Assembly (NCBI GenBank): GCA_032622095.1
Contig: CP136066.1
Coordinates: 42,235,835-42,299,834, forward strand
DNA: 64,000 nucleotides
Direction: 5' to 3'
DNA from: Siphonodentalium dalli
Taxonomy: Eukaryota; Mollusca; Scaphopoda; Gadilida; Siphonodentaliidae
This document shows, piece after piece, positions 36,401 to 48,400 of this stretch (position 1 is the stretch's first letter; the number at the start of each line of letters is the position of its first letter). A program made the translations under genes and the position numbers. Under the pieces are notes generated by a model. The model had not been told where the DNA came from. It saw only the letters and a program-made list of their open reading frames with translations, and made no database searches.

Positions 36401-39400
36401 AAAGCTACGACCTGTAACCCGCGCCAAAGGATTTAGTCATGCAAAGAGTAAAATCCAATATGGCTGCTGGCGGCAATGTTTTTTGGCCGAACGACCCCAA
36501 AATGACTCGTTCCCATCTACATGTCAATATTAACATCCATGTCAAATTTCATGATGATCATACGAATAGTACGACCTGTAGCCCGCGCCAATGGATTTAA
36601 TTTTGAAATCCAAATTGTCCACCAGCAGCCATGTTTTTTAGCCGAATGAACCCAAAATGACTCGTTCCCATCTACATGACAATGTCAACAGCCATGACAA
36701 ATCTCATAATGATCTAACCAAAGATACGACCTGTAGCCCGCGCCAAAGGATTTAGTCATGCAAAGAGTAAAATCCAAGATGGCTGCTGGCCGCCATGTTT
36801 TTTGGCCGAATGACCCCAAAATGACTCGTTCCCATCTACATGTCAATATTAACATCCATGACAAATTTCATGATGATCAGACGAATAGTACGACCTGTAG
36901 CCTGCACCAAAGGATTTAATTTTGAAATCCAAGATGGCCGCCAGCGGCCATGTTTTTTGGCCGAATGACCACAAAATGACTCGTTCCCATCTACATGTCA
37001 ATGTCAACAGCCATGACAAATCTCATGAAGATCTGACCAAAGCTACGACCTGTAGCCCGCGTCAAAGGATTTAGTCATGCAAAGAGTAAAATCCAAGATG
37101 GCTGCTGGCGGCCATGTTTTTTGTCCGAACGACCCCAAAATGACTCGTTCCCATCTACATGTCAATATTAACATTCATGACAAATTTCATAATGATCAGA
37201 CGAACAGTACGACCTGTAGCCCACGCCAATGGATTTAATTTTTAAATCCAAGATGGCCACCAGGGGCAATGTTTTTTGGCCGAATGACCTCAAAATGACT
37301 CGTTCCCATCTACATGTCAATGTCAACATTCATGACAAATTTCCTAAAGATCAGACCAAAGGTACGACCTGTAGCCCACGCCAAAGGAAATTGTTGACGG
37401 ACACACATACACACGGACGACGGACGCCAACCCACGGCAATAGCTCAAACTTACAAAGTAAGTTGAGCTAATAAATGCAATATCATTGAAGAGAATTATT
37501 TTTCCGTGAAATGCTTCTCTAATGTCAGCACTAGCCATCAAATAAAATTACCTTCATTTGTCATTCCCTGTTGGTTTTATTTAGTGGGAGATACACGGCT
37601 AGCTTCACTAAATTTATCTTCTGGGGACCTCATTCTGGTTAGGCTTACTCAGCCTTCCTGGGAAATATCTACAGTCTCAAATTAACCCTTTACCCGACAG
37701 AGCAGCCCTGTGCCAATGCATTCTCTTATATATGCGAGTCGACCATAGGTCGCCTCGCATATATAAGAGAATGCATTGGCTTAACACATTAAAAATTATA
37801 AAATTGTTAAAGAATGTAAGAAAAAATGGTAAAAAGTGTTACCATATATAAGAGAATGTGTCGCATATATAAGAGAATGCATTGGCACAGGGCATAACTG
37901 TAACTATCACAATGTGGTCAAGAAGCCGGTTCCAATGATATTCATATTTGTATGGTTCTATTGAGACAGACCGAAGATATTTTAGGCTGTTGCAGCTTTA
38001 TTTGGCCGGTTTGTTGGTTAAAGGGTTAACATTGTTTTCAAATACTTTTTCCTTTCTGTTCAATTTCAATATCTCCTTTTTGCAGAAGATAACATGCATA
38101 ATCGAGGTGACTAATGGGTGAGCATAACCAATTTCAACTGGGAAACTTCAATCTGATCCTAGGTCTCCCATAGCAGTTGAGGCCTAAGCAGATTGATGTA
38201 CCAGAAGGTGAATTTGGTGATGCTAGCCCATTGTGCGGAATAGTGTCACTAAATTCACCCTCAGGAAACCTCATTCTGCAAATTACAGACACCCAATTTC
38301 AATGCTTGCTGGTTCTCAGTTCATTCCTTAATATGAGGACGCTTCCATTGCCCTATTTCAAGGGCGTATGTGGGAAGAGAAATTTTGGTTAGGGGATAGG
38401 AACACTAAAAGGCTGTCTGGCGGAAACCATGAATTATTAGTACACCAGTCTTACCTCCTCATACTGGAATCTTACCATGAATTATTAGTACACCAGCCTT
38501 ACCTCCTCATATTGGAATCTTACCATGAATTATTAGTATTGGAATCTTACCATGAATTACCTCCTCATACTGGAATCTTACCATGAATTATTAGTACACC
38601 AGCCTTACCTCCTCATACTGGAATCTTCTCTTGCTGACTATCACGTCTTCAATCGCTGCCCGACTTCCAAACTTCTTCTCGTGGACGGTGTAAGCCTTAT
38701 ACACTTCTACACATCTATCTTTTGGCAGATGATCCAAGGCATATTTATAGATGACTCTGGCTCTCTCGTGCTACAAGAACAATATCACAGTGAGCTTAGT
38801 TTTACAAATTTCTGTAACTTTTCTTCTGTATATCAGGACAAAATATTGTCATTTTGTCATCTTAACCCTTCCATGACTGGAGCTGCCTAATATTTGCGAA
38901 AAACCCTGTGCCAATGCATTTTTTATATATGCGAGTCTGCCATTGGGAGCCTCAAGTATATAAGATAATACATTGGCCTAACAATATTTACCTTGACCTT
39001 GTAAGCCAGTATATTCTCTTATATATAAGAGAATGCACTGGCACAGGATCTTTAATGCTCCACCACCACAGCTCCCGTTATGAACCTCATTCAATCATAT
39101 TAATTTTGTTCATGATTTTATTATATTTACACTCACACATGCATTCGTACTGTGGAAGATGAATGCAGGACGTTGGTTGGTCAATATTATGTCACATGAC
39201 GTCACATGCTGACCCCAACTTGCATCCATTTTTGTGTAGATGCAACTTGCACCGAGCCACGATAATAACGTTGGAAATGGGCACTTAAAACTCATTTAAT
39301 CTGCCAGTTGACTCGGTTGAGTGTAAATATAAGTAATGGATGTTGATTTTGTTGCGTTCCATAGAGTATGGATGCAAGTTGGTCTGACATTTTAATGTGT

Positions 39401-42400
39401 GGAACGCTTTCGCGTTCCACACAAAATGTCAGACCAACTTGCATCCATACTCTAGGAAACGCAAGCAAATCAACAACCATTTCTTGAGTAGAATTAAAGA
39501 TGAAATCAGGGTCCCAGGCCTCCAGTTACAACATCAACATAAAAGATATCTAATAACTGGATCACTGAATAAAAAAAAAAAACCTTTTTATTGAAGGTTG
39601 TTCATCTTTTTAAGTGATCTTTGCACCTATATCTTGTTTATGGCGATCAGTAGGGCATGCTGGCATTTGTTTTGACTAATCAACTGGCGGATTTCAGCGT
39701 GGACTTGTTTAATAATCAAGTCCAACGACATCGATTAGTCGACTAATCGTTTCAACACTACATTGCATGTTCGACATTTAATTAAGGTTCACAATGGGTG
39801 CACATCACAATATTCACCATCTGGGAACTTATATCTAGATCTTCCATAGCAGATGAAGCCATGCAGAATGAGGTACCCAGGGGGGGGGGGGATTTAATAA
39901 TGCTATCCCATTGTGCGGGGTAGCATCACTAAATTTACCCTCTGCGGACAACTGGAAACTTACCTCCTTCTGGGCTTCTTCAAATTTCGAAAAGGCAATC
40001 AGCAATTTTTCATCAACATTATCATCTCCAAAGTACTCAACAGCCCGTTCATAAATTCTTCGTGAACTGTTAATGTAATGGTTCTTTTCTTCAAACTTTG
40101 CGTACTTTATCCAGTTTTTAACCACGGGATGAACAATAACAAGTAAGAAGAGTCAAGGAAAATAAAATCAACAAACTGAACACGATGTCTCTAAATTCTA
40201 TAACTTAACCCTTTACCCAACAAAACGGCCAAAACCGGCCAAATAAAGCTTCAACAGCCTAAAATATCCTCGGTCTGTCTCAATAGAACCATACAAATAT
40301 GGATATCATTGGAACCGGCTCCTTGATCACATTGTGATAGTTACAGTTATGCCCTGTGCCAATGCATTCTCTTATATATGCGAGTCGACCATAGGTCGCC
40401 TCGCATATATAAGAGAATGCATTGGCCAAAAAAAATCTTTTTTTTAACACTTTTTACCATTTTTTCTTACATTCTTTAACAATTTTATAATTTTTAATGT
40501 GTTAAGCCAATGCATTCTCTTATATATGCAAGGCGACCTATGGTCGACTCGCATATATAAGAGAATGCATTGGCACAGGGCCCTTCTGTTGGGTAAAGGG
40601 TTAAAACATACAATAACAAAATAACAATTTGAGCTTACAAAGAATATCTGAAGTACCCCTAATTTCAATGCCAAAATTCTAAAGCGAAAAAGGGATAGAT
40701 AGATAGATAATTTATTGGCAAAAGTGCATTCATTATACAAGAATACAGGATACAAAAATAATCATAAATAGGATTGAATCGTCAAGTGCATAAGATCAGT
40801 TACTTGCCCAGTTGAGGGTCAGCAAGATATGGATATATGACAATCCACATCATGCTGACTCCCAAATAGGTTGCACTCAGGGATGTAACTAATGTAAAAA
40901 TAATTGGAAGGAACCCATATTAGAATTTGGCCTGTTTTTTTAGCTCGGAGATACACATACTAACTTTGGTTCAGATCAAATATTCCAATTTGACCTGTAA
41001 TTTGTGCTAGTAAACCCACATACCAAGTTTCATTCCATTCTGTTCAGACTAACTAAAGTTATCATCCAGAAACAACTAGAGGTGTGACTGTCCCAATGGG
41101 ACTATGGATACCCCCCTGTTTTTAAAATACTAAGATGTTTCACATGTCAGTCAACATTTAGTTAAAATAATAAAATAACAGTTCCCATTGCAGGTGTACA
41201 ACCATAACCCTAATCTTAAACCTATTGACCGAAAAATGTAGGAATAAAAGATTGGACAAAATTATGCATGTTGCAAAAAAAAAATCTAAGTCGAAAAAGG
41301 GGGATAACTCCACCAAAAAATATTGGACAGACGTCATAATCACAGGTGCACAAGTTCCCATGGTACTAAATATCTGTGCCACGTTTTAAAAAAATTGACT
41401 GAAAAATGTAGGAATAAAAGCTCTCACAAAATTATACATATTGCAAAAATTTTATAAGTCGAAAAAGGGGGGATAACTTCACCAAAAAAAGTCCGACAGA
41501 CGTCATAATCGCAGGTGCACAGGTTCCCATGGTGGTTGATGTCTGTGCCAAGTTTCACGGAAATTGATCAAAAAACGACTGAGAAAAACTCCGGACAAAT
41601 TTGTGTCCACGGACGGACGACGGACAAGCTGACTCCAGTATACCCCCCCTAACTTCGTTGCGGGGGGTATAAAAAAGCGAATAGATGGACAACTTATAGT
41701 CAATATTGGCAATGCATAGCATTATGAAAATTCCAACATGGTATCTTTGCATACATGAATAATTTAACAACGCATCACATATTCATGATGGATTGAAACG
41801 TGAACTAAGATAGTGATCCTTCGAAAAACACAAGTAAACAAACCAGTCCTAGTCAGTAGTTTTTCACATATAATAAATATAACAAAGTTTCAAACGAAAA
41901 ACAATTTTATAAATATTTAAGATCATTCTTTTATGATATCTCATATATATTTTGAAGACCTCTGTCTGTATGTTTGTCTGTCTGTATGTTTGTCTGTATG
42001 TTTGTCATTAATACAAATCTACGATTCTCGACCGATCGGGACGAAACTTGGTGCGTGTGTGTAGTTTGACCAGGCGGTGGACGTTGTCATATTGGCGAGC
42101 CCGTGCGGCGCCCGCTTCGCACATGCGCAGACGAGATCTCGGAAACGGGTGGAGCTATCGACTTGAAATTTGGTATGTGAATGTATCTTGCCCCGGATAC
42201 AAATTTTATCGGGTCGCCGAGCCCGTGCGACGCCAGCTTCGCGCATGCGCAGACGAGATCTCGGAAACGGGTGGAGCTATCGACTTGAAATTTGGTATGT
42301 GAATGTAACTTGACCCGGATACAAATTTTATCGGGTCGCCAAGCCCGTGCGACGCCAGCTTCGCGCATGCGCAGATCAGATCTCGGAAACGGGTAGAGCT

Positions 42401-45400
42401 ATCGACTTGAAATTTGGTTTTTGAATAGCCCGGACAACGTCGGGCTCATCGGCTAGTCATATATAAAAGGATATATCGTTCATATATATGTCTGGCCCTG
42501 TCAAGTTCCTTGTATCGGAGTTCGAAGTTGATGTAAGAATGCCACGCTTGTTCCTCGGGTTGCCACTCCATCCATCTCTCAAATGCCTGTCTTGCTCCTG
42601 TCAATTAAATTAATTTTCATTAACGAGAGGCCGATCATGAACGGCAGATGTTTAACCCATACCTTGGCGATAGCGATTAGCTATAACTGATAATTTGTCA
42701 AAGATATGATCACAGGAATCCAACTTGAAATAAAAAGCTCAAATAATGTGTCTTAAGAAAGGGTTAAATTATTTGGGGTGGGGAAGGAGTAGTTTTAAAT
42801 CTCTTAACTCTGTCCCTATTCACCCAAGGACCTCTCACTGTGAGATCCAACGGTTTAGTGATTTCGGAGGATATGTTTAGGAGTTTAAGTTAACTCATTG
42901 GAAGCAAAAGTGATAAATCAATATCTCTGCAACTTTGACATGCCAGATATTCAAAATTTATTCATTTCTAAAGAGAAATTATAATTTGTTGACAAGCCAG
43001 ACAGCTTAGAACATACATGTAGGGGATTCCATCTCATATTTAAATGGTACTTTAATTACCCCCCCCCCCCTTCCCCCATTCTCCCCAGTTGTTATTTGTT
43101 TATCAAACATGGACAGATAAGATCAGATCTGACCTGTGTATTAAATAAGATTAAGTGCTTCATAACAGGGGTGTATGGTTTTCAAAAATATATGTAGTTT
43201 ATACAATACAAAAGTATTATCTACATAATGTTATACAGACATAATATGATGAGGATGCTGGCCCCTATGACCCCTAAATCGAAACAGATTACCATAGTTA
43301 ATATAAAAGAAAGTAAGTAGCCCTCAATTAAATGGTTTCACACATTACAATGTTTTACAAGTAGCTTGGAAACTAAAAGCCACAACCTTCGATGTTAATC
43401 TTCTAAGCGCTCTGTGGCCCCTAAAATTCAATCAACAATGACAATATGAACAAATGGGAAAATACGGTTCCTGGAAATATTAACAACATCTACCATATTG
43501 ATTTTCAAAACAAGGCATCACTTAATTACAATAGTCATGTAGATTTATCTGCCTGTTACCCATTGCATAGATAAATCATATTGGCTATCAGCCATTATGA
43601 GTCCATGTACATTATAGCATGTTAATTTTTTTTTTATTATTATAAAAGTTAAATTTTTTTTTATAATATTTGCTTTGTTAAACTGAGCAAGGAGTTAAAT
43701 ATATAAAAACAAATCTAACTTTTTGTGTGAAAAAGGTTCATAACTCCTTTAAAATAAATCAGATCAAACCCATATTCGAACTCGGTCTGTATTTTAGGCT
43801 GAGAAACCTACATTTTGTTCCAATAAAATAAAGATGTTAGAGTTATGGCAGCATGCATGAATTCTAAGTCGAAAAAAGGCCATAACTCTGTAACAAAAAC
43901 TCGGATCAAACCCAAATTCGAACTTGATCTGTATTTTGGGCTGAGAAACAATATTTTCCAAAAAAGTTAAATATATATCTCCTAGAAGTATCTTGCCCAC
44001 TGAACTATATGGTATATCCCCAAAATATTAACAAGGAAGGGTTACCAAACCCGTACGAAAATTCTATGGTATATTTTATCCTGTTTCGTGAACTGTAACC
44101 TCTGATGACGTCATCTCCAAATGTCCCTATATAAGCTCTGTAGCCAGACCGCTTTTCACTTTTTCCCCTTGTTAACGGAGGACACGAAGATAAGTCTTGA
44201 TAATATATATATGTTTTTTTTGTTATACAAAAAACATTATCTCCGTTGATTATTATTTGTTGTGTGCAAACTTTACTAACGCGTTGCTATACGTAATTTT
44301 GTCGTCCAATCCATGTTTTTAAATAGACAAGTCCACATGAAACGAAACTTGTCGAAGGCATCTTTTATTTTCTTTATATTATTTGTCACGGAAAGACAGA
44401 CGAATAATAGATGCACATTTGGATATGACTAAGGACGCTCAGAATCTTTATAGCAAGAATAGATTGCACGCATGAGAGATTTTCTATAGTCGAAGCAAAT
44501 TAGCCACGTGGGCGGTTGCATAGTAACAGTATCACGAAATTCGGTGACTTAATTTCGACCGTCTGACGGCTTGGTAATACTGTAGCTACAATTTGGCCAA
44601 TCGGCAAACATGATTCCGTCTGCAATATACAGGCTTATAAATATATAATGATAATGACAGCACTATGACAGTGTCCTACCTGCAACATTCCCAAGCATCT
44701 CCTCCATGTATGTGTATTTATACCAGAATTGATTGGCTCTCGGAAGTATAGTAACAGCTCTGTCCCAAATGTTCCTGGCATGGTTAACTTGTCGAGCTCT
44801 GTCATCATTAAAACGAAAAATTATTAAGAAATGTGAAAAACATTATGCTAGAATACGGCATGCATCTGAGTCAAGAAGCTGTATAAAATAAGATGTGGAC
44901 AGTGTAGTTATATATATAGACAGAACACAAAGTGGATATTCATCAATAGTTTTTTATCAAAATGAGTTGTGGATGGCGCAAGGATATATTTAACGAAAGC
45001 GGAGCTTTGGTGAAATATTTTGTCTATGCGCCATCTGCAACAAGTTCGATAAAAGTTTCTGGATTATGATTCTAGTTGTGTTCTGTATTTATTCCACACC
45101 ATGTGTCTGATAAGTTTAATCAATGACTGTAGTACTATAACTACCTTTAATGTGATTTAAGTCTGACAGCATATAGAGCGAAGTGGATGACTGATGTTAT
45201 GTATGTCATTGCTCTTACCATGTAGCAACAATGTCAACCTGAGGTAGTTCCGACTTTTATTCAATAAGAGATTACGTTGAATACATGTGCCTCATGTCAA
45301 CGGGTGTGGAATAAAACAGAATATGCCATCTGCAATGGGTTCAATATAAGATTCAAATTTTTTTAAAGCATCGTGTTCTGGTTTATTCTACACCCTTGTA

Positions 45401-48400
45401 TCTGAAAAGCCCCACTGCTGTGAATTCCTTGATGCATTATAGATATAATTTTTAAAGAAAACTGGGAAGTTTTTAGACATCATCACAAATATAGCACGAT
45501 TCTTCTGCAGGGAGATTAAAGAATAATTTCATCCAACAGACATGTTCCTCAATGTTAATACAATATAGACATATCTATCAATATTATGTAGTCAAAAAAC
45601 TTTTTTTTTTAAATATTCTATACTTTTTGGGCACATCTGTACACTGTGTTGGTTCCAATTACAATACTTTTCTAACAAGAGCACCGCATTGTGAATGCGT
45701 CGCAGAGGTAGCTTTTCGTTGAGATGTGTTAATATTCTGAGGTGGTTTAACTTGAAAGATATCTCAACCCTTTCTATACTAAAACATCATTGACAAGTAG
45801 CTATCCTATAGGAAATGTTCAGATAATAAGTTAAAACCTTTCTATACTAAAGCATCATTGATGAGTAGTTATCCCATAGGAAATGTTCAGATAATAAGTT
45901 AAAACCTTTCTATACTAAAGCATCATTGATGAGTAGTTATCCCATAGGAAATGTTCAGATAATATGTTAAAACCTTTCTATACTAAAGTATCATTGACAA
46001 GTAGCTATCCCATAGGAAATGTTCAGATAATAAGTTAAAACCTTTCTATACTAAAGCATCATTGATGAGTAGTTATCCCAAAGGAAATGTTCAGATAATA
46101 AGTTAAAACCTTTCTATACTAAAGCATCATTGACAAGTAGCTATCCCATAGGAAATGTTCAGGTAATAAGTTTAACCCTTTCTATACTAAAGCATCATTG
46201 ACAAGTAGCTATCCCATAGGAAATGTTCAGATAATAAGTTAAAACCTTTCTATACTAAAGCATCATTGGTGAGTAGTTATCCCATAGGAAATGTTCAGAT
46301 AATAAGTTTAACCCTTTCTATACTAAACCATCATTGGTGAGTAGTTAACCCACAGGAAATGTTCAGATAATAAGTTAAAACCTTTCTATACTAAAGCATC
46401 ATTGATGTGTAGTTATCCCATAGGAAATGTTCAGATAATAAGTTAAAACCTTTCTATACTAAAGCATCATTGATGAGTAGTTATCCCATAGGAAATGTTC
46501 AGATAATATGTTAAAACCTTTCTATACTAAAGTATCATTGACAAGTAGCTATCCCATAGGAAATGTTCAGATAATAAGTTAAAACCTTTCTATACTAAAG
46601 CATCATTGATGAGTAGTTATCCCATAGGAAATGTTCAGATAATAAGTTAAAACCTTTCTATACTAAAGCATCATTGACAAGTAGCTATCCCATGGGAAAT
46701 GTTCAGGTAATAAGTTTAACCCTTTCTATACTAAAGCATCATTGACAAGTAGCTATCCCATAGGAAATGTTCAGGTAATAAGTTAAAACCTTTCTATACT
46801 AAAGCATCATTGATGAGTAGTTATCCCAAAGGAAATGTTCAGATAATAAGTTAAAACCTTTCTATACTAAAGCATCATTGGTGAGTAGTTATCCCATAGG
46901 AAATGTTCAGATAATAAGTTTAACCCTTTCTATACTAAAGCATCATTGGTGAGTAGTTAACCCATAGGAAATGTTCAGATAATAAGTTAAAACCTTTCTA
47001 TACTAAAGCATCATTGACAAGTAGCTATCCCATAGGAAATGTTCAGGTAATAAGTTTAAACCTTTCTATACTAAAGCATCATTGAGAAGTAGCTATCCCA
47101 TAGGAAATGTTCAGGTAATAAGTTAAAACCTTTCTATACTAAAGCATCATTGGTGAGTAGTTATCCCATAGGAAATGTTCAGATAATAAGTTTAACCCTT
47201 TCTATACTAAAGCATCATTGGTGAGTAGTTATCCCATAGGAAATGTTCAGATAATAAGTTTAACCCTTTCTATACTAAAGCATCATTGATGAGTAGTTAC
47301 CCCATAGGAAATGTTCAGATAATAAGTTTAACCCTTTCTATACTAAAGCATCATTGATGAGTAGTTACCCCATAAGAAATGTTCAGATAATAAGTTTAAC
47401 CCTTTCTATACTAAAGCATCATTGACAAGTAGCTATCCCATAGGAAATGTTCAGATAATAAGTTTAACCCTTTCTATACTAAAGCATCATTGACAAGTAG
47501 CTATCCCATAGGAAATGTTCAGATAATAAGTTTAACCCTTTCTATACTAAAGCATCATTGATGAGTAGTTACCCCATAGGAAATGTTCAGATAATAAGTT
47601 TAACCCTTTCTATACTAAAACATCATTGACAAGTAGCTATCCCATAGGAAATGTTCAGATAATAAGTTTAACCCTTTCTATACTAAAGCATCATTGATGA
47701 GTAGTTACTCCATAGGAAATGTTCAGATAATAAGTTTAACCCTTTCTATACTGAAGCACCATTGATGAGTAGTTATCCCATAGGAAATGTTCATATAATA
47801 AGTTCAATAACCGACCGCAGGTATGGAAGAAACTTGTTCCGCATGGATATCCTTTCCACCATGGTGGTTCAGAGATCATTTAAATTAGGCTATGGTGACT
47901 GCTTCAAAGTTGTTATGATTGAACAGATGCCCAAAAAACAGACGGACGTAACCTATTTCTATATCCCCCGCTGGGGGAAATAAGGTACATGTAAATTGCA
48001 AGTAAAACCCACCTCATTTCCATCTCAGTATATTTCAGCCAGACAGGAATGCATCTGTGATCGACATCAAGCGCTCTCTCAAACACAGATCTTGCCCTGG
48101 AAAAATTATAAACTATAAATAATAGTGAATAATACATAAAACATTACAACATACTCAAAAATAGACAATATTCTTAGATTATGAAATAAATAAAAGGCCG
48201 ATAGGCCACACATCGCCCGAATAAGGTGGCTTTCTTTGACTGGAACGAACCCAAATTTGAACTTGAGCTGTATTTTCATGTGATTAATCCAAATACTAAA
48301 TTTGAAAGTTATTGGATAATCAAACTTGAGTTATCATCCAGACAACAAAATAATAAGCAAATTCTAAGTCCAAAAGGGGCATAATTCTGCAAGAAATTGC

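Larger units (their letters stand above)
40143..42474 (-). other. U12-type AT-AC intron (intron 6) of CRNKL1
   Basis: The 5' end reads ATATCCTTTT (42474 downward), a full match to the U12 AT-AC donor consensus. Near the 3' end is TTTTCCTTGACT (40164-40151), which fits the U12 branch-site consensus TTCCTTRAC. The intron ends CTTCTTAC, with the predicted branch A (40153) ten bases from the terminal C, normal U12 spacing. There is no usable AG near the exon 7 start, and only the AT-AC junction restores the conserved protein. The 2.3 kb intron also contains a piggyBac-like MITE, the TATACCCCCC-type repeat and a Helitron. Confidence 0.92.

Noticed and set aside
42471..42480. A GT-AG reading of the exon 6 end
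   Set aside because: No GT donor keeps the frame and the conserved YERF; the AT-AC reading gives the expected residues and has matching U12 branch and acceptor signals.
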